64,000 nt of DNA from an uncultured Bacteroidota bacterium (GCA_902554655.1 CACDPE010000001.1:1-64000); one strand, 5' to 3'. Positions 9,010 to 17,986 are shown, counted from the stretch's first letter. The notes: generated by a model from the sequence alone, not told the origin. Program-made: numbers and translations.

Positions 9010-10041
9010 ATGACTCTAAACAAATCAGAAGTCTCATGGAAATCGCCATCAAATATTGCTTTAATTAAGTATTGGGGAAAAAAAGAAAATCAGATAGCTT
9101 TAAACCCTTCTATTAGCTTTACATTAAAAAATTGTTATACTTCTACATCAATAAGTTTTATTAAGTCTAATAATTTTCAATATGAATTCAAGTTTCATGG
9201 TAATCATAAACCTGAATTCATTCCTAAACTAGATGTCTTTTTTTTAAGAATTAAAAAATATTTACCCTCTTTATCTAAACTGAGCTTAAAGATTAATTCG
9301 TTCAATTCTTTTCCCCATAGTAGCGGAATTGCATCCTCGGCATCAGCATTTAGCTCTTTAGCTTTATGTTTGATTGAGATTGAAAGTATGTTTTCCAACA
9401 TAATAAATGAAGATAATTTTTTTGAAAAAGCATCATTTATTTCTCGACTTGGATCAGGAAGTGCTTCAAGAAGTATATATGGGCCTCTAACTTGCTGGGG
9501 AAAGACTGATTTGTTCACTGGGAGTTCGGACCAATATGCTATACCAATAAATATTAAAAATAATAATTTTCCCACATTTTGTGATTCAATTTTAATAGTT
9601 GATAGTGGAATAAAAAAAGTATCGAGTACACTTGGACATCAGTTAATGGATAATCATATTTTCAAAAATGAAAGAATATCTCAGTCTCATTTAAACTCTT
9701 CCAAACTAAAAAAATCTATAGAATCCAACGATATTAATTTATTTTTAGAGGTCGTGGAAAATGAGGCACTCACACTACATGCATTAATGATGACTTCAAA
9801 TCCAAATTTTATCTTATTTAAACCAAACACTATTAATATTATTGAACATGTTTTGAAATTTAGAGATGAAACAAATACTAAAATTTGTTTTACACTAGAC
9901 GCGGGTGCAAATGTTCACTTATTATACCCTAAAAGCTCTTTCCAAATAGTTCAAGATTTTATTAAAAAAAGTCTAATTGTTTTTTGTGATGAAGAAAGAT
10001 TCATAAATGATGAAGTTGGTTTGGGTCCTGAAAAAAATTAA
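9010..10041 (+). CDS. mvaD: Diphosphomevalonate decarboxylase
   Basis: Converts mevalonate diphosphate to isopentenyl diphosphate. A GHMP-superfamily enzyme of 343 residues with the MvaD N-terminal signature SNIALIKYWGKKENQIALNPS, the Ser-rich GIASSASAFSSLALCL nucleotide loop and the RLGSGSASRS motif. Its presence with mevalonate kinase shows this organism makes isoprenoids by the mevalonate route, as most Flavobacteriia do. The following kinase starts 4 bp after its stop. Confidence 0.95.
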   Translation: MTLNKSEVSWKSPSNIALIKYWGKKENQIALNPSISFTLKNCYTSTSISFIKSNNFQYEFKFHGNHKPEFIPKLDVFFLRIKKYLPSLSKLSLKINSFNSFPHSSGIASSASAFSSLALCLIEIESMFSNIINEDNFFEKASFISRLGSGSASRSIYGPLTCWGKTDLFTGSSDQYAIPINIKNNNFPTFCDSILIVDSGIKKVSSTLGHQLMDNHIFKNERISQSHLNSSKLKKSIESNDINLFLEVVENEALTLHALMMTSNPNFILFKPNTINIIEHVLKFRDETNTKICFTLDAGANVHLLYPKSSFQIVQDFIKKSLIVFCDEERFINDEVGLGPEKN

Positions 10042-10045
10042 TTCT

Positions 10046-10975
10046 ATGGATTCCTCAGTTTTTTATTCAAAAATTTTACTTTTTGGTGAGTATGGAATCT
10101 TGAAAAATTCTAATGGCTTGTCTATCCCTTATGATCAGTACAGTGGAAGATTAAAAATTGGCGATTTAAATATTCAAAAAGTGGTAGATTCAAATTCTAA
10201 TTTGTTAGAATTTTATAATTATTTATCTAAAAAATCAGAGATTAAAAGTTTAATTAAACTAGATAGGTTATTTGATGATTTAAAATCTGGTTTATTTTTT
10301 GAAAGCTCGATACCATCTGGATATGGTGTTGGAAGTAGTGGAGCTATTGTTGCTGCAATTTACGAACACTATATTAGAGATGAATACGAAATTTTAAATA
10401 AAACCAAGAAAAATAGAATTTCAGACTTGATAAAGAACTTCTCTTTAATGGAATCTTTTTTCCACGGTAAATCCTCAGGATTAGATCCTTTAAATAGTTT
10501 CTTAAAATTACCTATTCTCATAAATTTTAGTCACGGAATTCAAACAACAAGCCTTCCAATTGAATACACTAGTGGTAATGGTGGTATTTTTATAATAGAC
10601 AGTGACTTAAATAGAAATACAGAATCACTTGTCAACTTATTTTTTGAGTTGATGACAGATAAAGATGTGAGCAATGCTTTTGACAAAGAATTCATTCGTT
10701 ATACTAATAAATGTGTTGAAAATTTCTTGAATAGTGAATTCAACGAACTTTTTATGAATACAAAAAAAATATCAAAATTTATTCTTGAAAATTTTGAATT
10801 TATGATACCAAAAGGATTTAAAAATCTTTGGGAAAAAGGGATTAATTCAGAAGATTTTGTTCTTAAACCATGTGGTTCTGGAGGAGGAGGTTTTATATTG
10901 GGCTTATCCATGGATTTAAATAAAGCTAAAAGCTATTTTTCTAAATTCAGTTTTAAAGTAGTTTTTTCTTTTTAG
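10046..10975 (+). CDS. Mevalonate kinase (GHMP kinase)
   Basis: Phosphorylates mevalonate. The GHMP ATP-binding loop appears as SSIPSGYGVGSSGAIVAAIYEHY near residue 90 (short excerpt: PSGYGVGSSGA), with HGKSSGLDPLNSF and a C-terminal PCGSGGGGFILGL motif. The ORF track begins at a start inside mvaD (10007). ATG 10046 gives an N-terminus MDSSVFYSKILLFGEYGIL that runs straight into the family's first strand and avoids a 35-bp overlap, so I prefer it (309 aa). A role as phosphomevalonate kinase is less likely but not excluded by sequence. Confidence 0.85.
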   Translation: MDSSVFYSKILLFGEYGILKNSNGLSIPYDQYSGRLKIGDLNIQKVVDSNSNLLEFYNYLSKKSEIKSLIKLDRLFDDLKSGLFFESSIPSGYGVGSSGAIVAAIYEHYIRDEYEILNKTKKNRISDLIKNFSLMESFFHGKSSGLDPLNSFLKLPILINFSHGIQTTSLPIEYTSGNGGIFIIDSDLNRNTESLVNLFFELMTDKDVSNAFDKEFIRYTNKCVENFLNSEFNELFMNTKKISKFILENFEFMIPKGFKNLWEKGINSEDFVLKPCGSGGGGFILGLSMDLNKAKSYFSKFSFKVVFSF

Positions 10976-11028
10976 TTTTTTTCTCAATTTTAGATTAACA
11001 ATACTAATTTTAAGATAATTTAATTGTG

Positions 11029-11712
11029 ATGAAATTAAATAAATACATTTCAGTACATAAGACAAGCTCTAAAAAAATTGCTGAAGATTATATATCTAAA
11101 AAAAAAGTTAAAGTTAACGGCTTGGTGATTACTGACATTTTTTTTCCAACTACAAAAAATGACAAGGTGTATTTGAATAATAAGTTAATTAAGAAAAAAA
11201 AATCAGGCTATATACTGTATAACAAGCCTGCTGATATTGATTCTAATTCTATTCCATTACACCTCAAAAAATTTTTGAAAAGTTTTTACAATGATGATGA
11301 TTATAATTGGATTGGTCTTGAAATAGGTGTTTGCGGATTAGTATTGTTTTATGATGACAATAAACTCAATCAATTAGTCGATAACATTTGGTTACTATTT
11401 GACTTAAAGTTTAAAAATCAATTAAATAAAAATCAAAAAAAAGATTTAAATGATTTTATCTCGTCGATAGATGAATTTAGCGAAATTAATTTTATCGATA
11501 ATAAAAATGTTGCTGTTAAGATTCAAAAAAAAAATCAAGAGAAATTATTTTTGAAACTCAAAGAATTTAATGTATTGTTGATTGATAGGGTACTAATTCA
11601 GAATTTAGATAAATTTGATATTCCCAGAGGAAAATTTAGAAAATTGAATAACTTAGAAATATTTAATCTAAAATCTCTATCTACAAGCCCATATAAATCC
11701 TCTGGTCATTAG
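11029..11712 (+). CDS. Degenerate S4-domain pseudouridine-synthase-like protein
   Basis: An N-terminal S4 RNA-binding domain (LNKYISVHKTSSKKIAEDYI, ending VKVNG...DKVYLNN) is followed by the RsuA/RluB-type opening YILYNKPA. The catalytic block normally reads GRLDxxTxGLLLLTDDG; here it reads IGLEIGVCGLVLFYDD, so Arg and the catalytic Asp are replaced (Asp by Glu). The C-terminal IPRGKFRKLNNLEI still matches the family end. 227 residues, slightly short. Likely RNA-binding without synthase activity, or decaying. ATG 11029 is used; a GTG lies one codon upstream. Confidence 0.75.
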   Translation: MKLNKYISVHKTSSKKIAEDYISKKKVKVNGLVITDIFFPTTKNDKVYLNNKLIKKKKSGYILYNKPADIDSNSIPLHLKKFLKSFYNDDDYNWIGLEIGVCGLVLFYDDNKLNQLVDNIWLLFDLKFKNQLNKNQKKDLNDFISSIDEFSEINFIDNKNVAVKIQKKNQEKLFLKLKEFNVLLIDRVLIQNLDKFDIPRGKFRKLNNLEIFNLKSLSTSPYKSSGH

Positions 11713-11790
11713 TTTCCATGCATCAAAATGTGTTTTTTTAATTCCATTGGATAATGACCAATTGAAAAGTAATAAACTACAACTTCACTA

Positions 11791-12597
11791 TCATTTTTTA
11801 TATACTGGTGATATTAAATTTTCTTTCGTATGATATTTCCCTTCAGATGCCCAACGAAATCCTCTCATCTGAATTGTAAGTGCTTCAGGAATTTCAAATT
11901 CTCTTTTGTAATGTCCAATAGAATTGTAGAAAACTCTTCCCCTACCATAATTCTTTTTCCAAATCATAGGCATAAAACTACCCTTAATTTCATTTTCATT
12001 TGGTTGCCAATTATTTAATTTAAATTCTGATACAGCTAGTACTTTAACATTTGGATCTATCATCATGTAGTATTGCTCAGAATTAGTAATCTTGAAATTT
12101 GAAACTCCATTAGTTATATAATCCAGCGAATCATATATTTTTATTTCATATTCAGCTGTCTTCATATCCTCCAGTTCACCTGGATGTGAAACAAAATCCC
12201 CACCAACAATAAAATGATAAAGTGGATATGGGCTTGAATCTGCAAGGCCCCCATGCCAACCAGCAAATCCAGTTCCATTAATTATAGCATTACGTAAACC
12301 TTCAAATTGTTTATCATTCATCCTAGGGTCAGATGAGTAAGCATCAGTGAAAACCTGAATAATGAGATCTGCTTCTTTCATTAATTGTTTATCCTCATAA
12401 ATGCTGAAATTATTGAAAACCTTCACGATTGCTCCTTCTTTTTCAAGTAGAGGAACAAAAAAATCAACACTTTCTTTAGGCCAGTGACCATCCATGCCAC
12501 CATAAACATAAATTACTTTTTTACCGTTTAATGATTGTGAAAACTGTTGATATGGAAATAAAAAGAGTGTTAAAATTAGAATTCTGAAGATTTTCAT
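11791..12597 (-). CDS. ThuA-like exported protein
   Basis: A 268-residue ThuA-family protein (class-I-glutamine-amidotransferase-like fold) with a signal peptide (hydrophobic to about residue 20, ending QFSQS). Typical features are VIYVYGGMDGH at the mature N-terminus, GWHGGLADS around residue 118 and the C-terminal YGRGRVFYNSIGHYKREFE. In rhizobia ThuA works with the oxidoreductase ThuB on oxidised disaccharides. Here it is divergent from a Gfo/Idh/MocA oxidoreductase and next to DUF1080 and GMC genes, so a role in 3-keto-sugar breakdown in the periplasm is the best inference. Confidence 0.85.
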   Translation of the reverse strand: MKIFRILILTLFLFPYQQFSQSLNGKKVIYVYGGMDGHWPKESVDFFVPLLEKEGAIVKVFNNFSIYEDKQLMKEADLIIQVFTDAYSSDPRMNDKQFEGLRNAIINGTGFAGWHGGLADSSPYPLYHFIVGGDFVSHPGELEDMKTAEYEIKIYDSLDYITNGVSNFKITNSEQYYMMIDPNVKVLAVSEFKLNNWQPNENEIKGSFMPMIWKKNYGRGRVFYNSIGHYKREFEIPEALTIQMRGFRWASEGKYHTKENLISPVYKK

Positions 12598-12660
12598 TGT
12601 TTTTTTTAATAATTATGTTTTAAATTTATTAATTCACATTGTCATTCCAAAGAAATCAAT

Positions 12661-14115
12661 ATGAAAAATAGAAGAAGTTTTTTAAAAAAATCGGCAATTT
12701 TTGGCTCAGGTTTATTTATTGTGCCTAGAAATGTTCTAGGTGGACCAGGATTTATTGCACCCAGTGACCAATTAAATATTGCTTCGATTGGTACTGGTGG
12801 AAAGGGTTATGATATTACTCACGATTGGGCATCGAGCGAAAGAGTAATTGCTCTTTGCGATGTTCATCCAGACAAATCGGATGTCGTTAATGCTAGAAAA
12901 AAATATCCAAATGCAAATGTTTATGTTGATTTTAGAGAAATGTTGGATAATGAAAAAGATTTAGATGCAGTTACTGTTAGTACACCTGACCATACACATG
13001 GGATTATTGCAAGTAATGCAATGAATAGAGGTTTACACGTATATGTTCAAAAACCTCTGACTCACAACATCGAAGAGGCTAGAAAACTAACCCAAATTGC
13101 AAAAAATAATAAGGTCGTAACTCAAATGGGTAACCAGGGTGGATCAAGTGCTGGGGTTATGAAAATTCAGGAATGGGTTGATAAAAAAATGATTGGAAAA
13201 ATTAAAAAGATTTATGCATGGACAAATCGACCAGTTTGGCCTCAGGGATTTCCAATGAAAGAAAATAATGAGGAGAAACCAAAAAATTTAAATTGGGATT
13301 TATGGCTAGGACCAGCCACTTATACAAAATATACCTCCCAACTCCATCCATTTAACTGGAGAGGATGGTGGGATTATGGAACTGGTGCACTTGGTGACAT
13401 GGGTTGTCATATATTAGATGCTCCTTATAAAACACTTGGTTTACATTATCCAACGGATGTCGAGTGTAGTGTGGGATCTGTATATCAACAAGCTTGGAGT
13501 CAAAATTTTATACCTGAAGGTTGTCCACCATCGTCTATTGTCACATTACATTTTAATAAGACAGATAAAAATGATTCAAAGATTGAATTGGTTTGGATGG
13601 ATGGAGGTCTTAGACCAAGTCACCCAGAGGATATTCCTGCCGATGACTTTTTAGGAGAAAAAAATAGCACAAATGGAGTTCTAATGATCGGTGAAAAAGG
13701 AGTTATTTCTTGTGGTGTTTATGCACTTACTCCAAAACTTTACAGAAAAGGTGAAAAAACAATTGAATTTGATACGGGCGGAGAATCAAGCCTTGATCAT
13801 ATTCACCACATGGAATGGATTAATGGAATCAAAGCAGGATACATGTCTGATACATACAAAAAAATAACAGCTCCTTTTGAATATGCAGGACCTTTTACGG
13901 AAACTGTTTTAATGGGTAATCTTGCAATTAGATCCTATATGAGTATGGGTAAAGAAAAGCCTAAATATTTTGAAGACAAGTATCATACTTCAGAGTTTGG
14001 AAAGTTTGTAGGTAGAAAAAAACTTCTTTGGGATGGAGATAATATGAAGATCACCAATTTTGATGAAGCAAATAAATTTGTTGGTAGAGTTAGAAGACCT
14101 GGTTGGAACTTTTAA
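12661..14115 (+). CDS. Tat-exported Gfo/Idh/MocA family oxidoreductase
   Basis: NAD(P)-dependent sugar oxidoreductase of 484 residues. The N-terminus NRRSFLKKSAIFGSGLFIV is a twin-arginine signal. The Rossmann fold starts at ASIGTGGKGY, with ALCDVHPDK and STPDHTHGI; the usual EKP motif reads VQKPLTHN, keeping the catalytic Lys. The C-terminal half contains WRGWWDYGTGALGDMGCH, seen in the Tat-exported branch. First gene of a rightward four-gene run, divergent from the ThuA-like gene across 63 bp. Tat export suggests folding with its cofactor before secretion. Substrate unknown; a 3-keto-glycoside is inferred from context. Confidence 0.92.
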   Translation: MKNRRSFLKKSAIFGSGLFIVPRNVLGGPGFIAPSDQLNIASIGTGGKGYDITHDWASSERVIALCDVHPDKSDVVNARKKYPNANVYVDFREMLDNEKDLDAVTVSTPDHTHGIIASNAMNRGLHVYVQKPLTHNIEEARKLTQIAKNNKVVTQMGNQGGSSAGVMKIQEWVDKKMIGKIKKIYAWTNRPVWPQGFPMKENNEEKPKNLNWDLWLGPATYTKYTSQLHPFNWRGWWDYGTGALGDMGCHILDAPYKTLGLHYPTDVECSVGSVYQQAWSQNFIPEGCPPSSIVTLHFNKTDKNDSKIELVWMDGGLRPSHPEDIPADDFLGEKNSTNGVLMIGEKGVISCGVYALTPKLYRKGEKTIEFDTGGESSLDHIHHMEWINGIKAGYMSDTYKKITAPFEYAGPFTETVLMGNLAIRSYMSMGKEKPKYFEDKYHTSEFGKFVGRKKLLWDGDNMKITNFDEANKFVGRVRRPGWNF

Positions 14116-14120
14116 ATTTA

Positions 14121-14879
14121 ATGAAATATAAAAAAGTACTTTTGTTTTTATGCCTAATTATCTTGCAATCATGTGTTGATAAAAAAGTGAATACAGTTGA
14201 TACTAAAAATTCTGTCAAGACTTACTCAAATAGTTGGAAACCTCTATTCAAAAAAAATTCATTGGAAGGCTGGCATTATTTTCAAGATGACGGAAATAAA
14301 TCAGGATGGACAGTTAAGGACGGAGTGTTTACTTTTACGTCAGAAAATGCTAGTGGTGAAGGAGATAAAAGCTTGTTAAGTGATAAAGATTATACAAGCT
14401 TTGTAATTTATTTTGAATGGAAAGTGTCTCCAGGATCGAACAGTGGTTTTTTTTGGGGAGTTAAAGAAGATTCTAAATATGAGTTTCCTTATGTTACTGG
14501 ACCTGAAATCCAAATTTTAGACTTAGGTTTAAACGATGAAACTCTCGATAAAACCACAATTGCTGGTGGATTATATGGCTTAGCTGCTCCAAAAAAAATT
14601 GTTACTAAACCAGCAAATGAGTGGAATAATTATCTAATCACAATTGATCAAGAAAAAAATTATGGTAATGTTGTTCACAATGGCGTGGATATTGTTACAT
14701 TTCCGTTGAGAGGAAATGCTTGGGAAAAAATGCTTGAAGGAACAAAGTTTGTTAATTGTGTTGATGAATGGAAGTATTGTGAATTTGGGAAATTTAAAAC
14801 TGGAAAAATTTCTATTCAAGATCACCCTGGAATAATCTCTTTTCGAAATATGAAAATAAAAGAGTTGTATGCAAATTAA
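14121..14879 (+). CDS. DUF1080 (3-keto-disaccharide hydrolase family) lipoprotein
   Basis: A 252-residue lipoprotein with lipobox ILQSC near residue 18 and one DUF1080 domain: WKPLFKKNSLEGWHYF, then SDKDYTSFVIYFEWKVSPGSNSGFFWG, EFPYVTGPEIQILD and the C-terminal IISFRNMKIKEL. Recent work on Bacteroides assigned 3-keto-glycoside hydrolase activity to this family, and the neighbours (GMC dehydrogenase, ThuA, Gfo/Idh/MocA) fit that. The ORF-track start at 14103 is a TTG inside the previous gene; ATG 14121, five bases after its stop, puts the signal peptide at the N-terminus. Confidence 0.88.
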   Translation: MKYKKVLLFLCLIILQSCVDKKVNTVDTKNSVKTYSNSWKPLFKKNSLEGWHYFQDDGNKSGWTVKDGVFTFTSENASGEGDKSLLSDKDYTSFVIYFEWKVSPGSNSGFFWGVKEDSKYEFPYVTGPEIQILDLGLNDETLDKTTIAGGLYGLAAPKKIVTKPANEWNNYLITIDQEKNYGNVVHNGVDIVTFPLRGNAWEKMLEGTKFVNCVDEWKYCEFGKFKTGKISIQDHPGIISFRNMKIKELYAN

Positions 14880-16590
14880 AAATAATTCAAAAGAGTACGA
14901 TGTAATTGTTGTTGGTTCAGGTGCGGGTGGTGGAATGGCCACAAAAGTTCTATCGGAAGCTGGTCTTTCTATTGCTGTAGTTGAGGCAGGTCCATATTAT
15001 GATCCTGCAAACCCGGAACAAATGACACAATTAAGACCTGCATACCACTCACCCAGAAGAGGAGCTGGAACAACTAGATTTTTTGGAGACTATGATCAAG
15101 CTTATGGTGGTTGGGATATTGATGGTGAACCTTACAGTCAAAAAGATAGTACGGATTTTAGGTGGTTTAGATCAAGAATGCTTGGCGGTAGAACTAATCA
15201 TTGGGGAAGAATTTCGCTCAGATTTGGGCCTGATGATTTTAAGAAAAAATCAATTGATGGTTTAGGGGAAGATTGGCCTATTTCATATGATGATATTAAA
15301 CCTTATTATGATAAAGTTGATAAATTAATTGGTGTTTTTGGTACTAAAGAAAATATATATAATGAGCCTGACGGGTTTTTTCTTCCTCCTCCAAAACCTA
15401 GATTACATGAACTTTTCTACATAGATGCTGCCAGAAAAAGTAATGTCAAAGTTATACCTTCCCGTTTATCTGTCTTAACTAAAAGACTAAATAATGAAAG
15501 GGGGATATGTTACTATTGTAATGGTTGTGCAAGGAGTTGTAATGTTTATGGTGATTTTTCCTCAGGATCTTGTTTAATTTTTCCTGCCCAAAAGTCTGGT
15601 GGTCAAATTGATCTGTATGTCAATTCTATGGTAAGAACTGTAACAACGGACAATGAAGGCAAGGCAACTGGAGTTTCATTTATAGACAAAGAAGAAAATA
15701 AAGAATATAAACTAAAAGGGAAAGTTGTAGTATTAGCTGCATCAGCCTGTAGCTCAGCAAGAATCTTACTTAATTCAAAATCAAAGCAACATCCAAATGG
15801 ATTAGGAAATAGTTCAGATTTAGTTGGTAAATATTTACATGATTCAACAGGTGGTGATATGATGGCTTTTATCCCTAAATTAATAAATAGGAAAACTTAT
15901 AATGAGGATGGTGTTGGTGGCATGCATGTTTATTCACCTTGGTGGTTGGACAATAAAGATTTAGATTTTGCAAGAGGATATCATATCGAGCAATGGGGAG
16001 GATTAGGAGCTCCAACATATGGAACTGGTTTTGATGTAAACAGGTTTAACAAATTTTTTGGGATTAATAAAGCAGGTGGATATGGAAATGTTTTACGTGA
16101 AGATATGAAAAAATACTACGGTTCAACTATAGGTCTTTCCGGCCGAGGAGAGTCTATTGCTCAAAAGACAAATTATTGTGAGATTGATCCAAATAAGGTT
16201 GATAAATTTGGTGTTCCTGTGCTAAGGTTTAATTATCAATGGACTGATAATGAAATAAAACAAGCAAAGCATATGCAGGATACATTTGAGGAAATAATTC
16301 ATAATATGGGAGGGATATCGCTCTGGGACAAACCAGGAAAAGATAGTAATTATGGTTTGACAAAACCAGGACAAATTATACATGAGGTTGGTACAACAAG
16401 AATGGGTTCAAACCCTAAAGACTCCGTTGTTAATGAATTTGAGAAATTACATGATACTAATAATGTGTATGTAGTAGATGCTGGTCCTTTTGTTTCCCAA
16501 GCGGATAAAAATCCTACATGGACTATTCTTGCTTTGGCCATGAGATCTTCTGAAAAAATCGTAGATGAATTTAAAAAACAAAACTTTTAA
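14869..16590 (+). CDS. GMC-family FAD sugar dehydrogenase, large subunit
   Basis: Catalytic flavoprotein of 573 residues. The FAD motif VIVVGSGAGGGMATKVL is at residues 11-27; GGRTNHWGRIS and the C-terminal GTTRMGSNPKDSVVN plus VVDAGPFVSQADKNPTWTILALA contain the GMC active-site regions. A Cys-rich patch CYYCNGCARSCN (about residue 210) may bind an Fe-S centre. It has no signal peptide, whereas the next gene has a twin-arginine signal, so it is probably exported as a complex with that small subunit. Family precedent: glucoside 3-dehydrogenases, which make 3-keto sugars. Overlaps the DUF1080 gene by 11 bp. Confidence 0.92.
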   Translation: MQIKNNSKEYDVIVVGSGAGGGMATKVLSEAGLSIAVVEAGPYYDPANPEQMTQLRPAYHSPRRGAGTTRFFGDYDQAYGGWDIDGEPYSQKDSTDFRWFRSRMLGGRTNHWGRISLRFGPDDFKKKSIDGLGEDWPISYDDIKPYYDKVDKLIGVFGTKENIYNEPDGFFLPPPKPRLHELFYIDAARKSNVKVIPSRLSVLTKRLNNERGICYYCNGCARSCNVYGDFSSGSCLIFPAQKSGGQIDLYVNSMVRTVTTDNEGKATGVSFIDKEENKEYKLKGKVVVLAASACSSARILLNSKSKQHPNGLGNSSDLVGKYLHDSTGGDMMAFIPKLINRKTYNEDGVGGMHVYSPWWLDNKDLDFARGYHIEQWGGLGAPTYGTGFDVNRFNKFFGINKAGGYGNVLREDMKKYYGSTIGLSGRGESIAQKTNYCEIDPNKVDKFGVPVLRFNYQWTDNEIKQAKHMQDTFEEIIHNMGGISLWDKPGKDSNYGLTKPGQIIHEVGTTRMGSNPKDSVVNEFEKLHDTNNVYVVDAGPFVSQADKNPTWTILALAMRSSEKIVDEFKKQNF

Positions 16591-16592
16591 AG

Positions 16593-17297
16593 ATGAATAG
16601 AAGAGATTCAATCAAGAACTTAACCTTTTTGTCAATTGGAGCTGGGCTTCTGCTTGAAGGGTGTTATGGTATTTCAAGAGAAAAAATAAAAAGATCTTTA
16701 ACAAGATATGAGTATGGAAGAACTCCTGAAGAAAAGCTATATGATGATAAGTTATTTGCTGAAAAGTTTTTTACAAACCAAGAACTATTTACTCTTGATA
16801 AAATATGTAATTTAATTTTACCACCAAACGAATTTGGGTCAATCAGAGATGCTGAGGTTGTTCAATTGATTGAATTTATGGCTAAAGATATCCCAACTTA
16901 TAAAGAGCCATTAAGAAACGGTTTAATATGGATTGATAACGAATCTAAAAAAAGATTTAATAATCTTTTTGTGGATTGTGAGATTGCACAACAAAAAAAT
17001 ATTTTTGATGAAATTGCATACTATGATCCAAATAAAAGTATTTCAGATTACTCTGAACCTGTTCAATGGTTTAATTTAGTTAGAAACCTTACAATGACTG
17101 GATATTTTACTTCTGAAGTTGGAATTAATGAACTTGGCTACAAGGGAAATATACCAAACATCTGGGATGGTGTTCCCCAAGACGTTCTTGATCAATACGG
17201 TTTAGAGTACGATAAAGATTGGTTGGAAAAGTTTGTTGATCAGTCTAAAAGAAATATCATAGCTGAATGGGATGACGAGGGTAACCTATTAACATAA
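16593..17297 (+). CDS. Gluconate 2-dehydrogenase subunit 3-like protein
   Basis: Small subunit (234 aa) expected to pair with the GMC dehydrogenase two bases upstream. The N-terminus MNRRDSIKNLTFLSIGAG is a twin-arginine signal ending in a lipobox-like LLLEGC, so it may be a Tat-exported lipoprotein that also carries the large subunit out. The body (FTLDKICNLILPPNEFGSIRDAEV and a run of helices) fits the Gluconate_2-dh3 family. No cytochrome c subunit follows, so the electron acceptor is unknown. The transcript ends at the hairpin just after the stop. Confidence 0.88.
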   Translation: MNRRDSIKNLTFLSIGAGLLLEGCYGISREKIKRSLTRYEYGRTPEEKLYDDKLFAEKFFTNQELFTLDKICNLILPPNEFGSIRDAEVVQLIEFMAKDIPTYKEPLRNGLIWIDNESKKRFNNLFVDCEIAQQKNIFDEIAYYDPNKSISDYSEPVQWFNLVRNLTMTGYFTSEVGINELGYKGNIPNIWDGVPQDVLDQYGLEYDKDWLEKFVDQSKRNIIAEWDDEGNLLT

Positions 17298-17302
17298 AAA
17301 AA

Positions 17303-17323
17303 CCGCTACTAAGCGGCTTTTTT
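17303..17323. terminator. Bidirectional intrinsic terminator
   Basis: Inverted repeat CCGCT-acta-AGCGG flanked by a run of A on the left and T on the right, so it can stop transcription from both sides. It separates the rightward dehydrogenase cluster from the leftward lipoprotein gene. Confidence 0.85.
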
Positions 17324-17344
17324 AATTTAAACAAATTTTTCAAT

Positions 17345-17986
17345 TTATTTTTTTTGCTGATAATCATAATATCCCTCAACAGGAATCATCAAGTGAGCGT
17401 ATTCTGTTCCAGCAAACATTACATATGGAGCACCTGAATTAAAATCAGTTGTTTGACCATCAAGTGTACTAGGATCAGCAGGAAATAACATTAAGTGAGC
17501 ACCTGATTCAATCCATTGCCCATCAGCTTTTGCTTTTGCTATTCCTTCTTCATCTGTAACCAAGTACATTCTATTATCTTCGCCCATATCGCCATGTAAC
17601 ATCCAAGCCCAACCATCAACATCATTTTTTGGAACAGTTCCAGTCATAAAGCCTTGTGCCCAAGCAAATGCAGCTGCATCTCCAACCATTGGCATTGCCT
17701 CATGTGGATCTTTCCAACCATTTTCAGGGTCAGAAGGTCCTCCATTTGGATTAGCAGCCATCGCTGTCCAACCATTTGTACCTTCTCTAAGTACAGTGCC
17801 GTCTACATCAACAACAGTACATTCAGCTGCAATAAATGAAGGGGCTGCTGTACTATATGCCCAAATTTTCCATTCAGCAGATGTATGAGGACCCTCAGGC
17901 TCACCATTAGTTTCAACTTTTTCAACGACCGCAGTTTCACAAGAAATTAAAAAGATAGCAACTAGTAATAATATAATTTTTTTCAT
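17345..17986 (-). CDS. Unknown lipoprotein, unusual composition
   Basis: I do not recognise the family. The ORF-track entry begins at 18328 and runs through a tRNA; the real start is the ATG at 17986, giving 213 residues with the lipobox AIFLISC. The mature protein is rich in Ala, Gly, Asp, Pro and Trp (NGWKDP, GWAWMLHG, EWKIWAY) and poor in the Lys/Asn/Ile that fill its neighbours, and the DNA is visibly less AT-rich. It ends in YDYQQKK. A single-gene unit between two terminators. Higher GC in an AT-rich genome can mark high expression or transfer; neither is proven. Confidence 0.8.
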   Translation of the reverse strand: MKKIILLLVAIFLISCETAVVEKVETNGEPEGPHTSAEWKIWAYSTAAPSFIAAECTVVDVDGTVLREGTNGWTAMAANPNGGPSDPENGWKDPHEAMPMVGDAAAFAWAQGFMTGTVPKNDVDGWAWMLHGDMGEDNRMYLVTDEEGIAKAKADGQWIESGAHLMLFPADPSTLDGQTTDFNSGAPYVMFAGTEYAHLMIPVEGYYDYQQKK

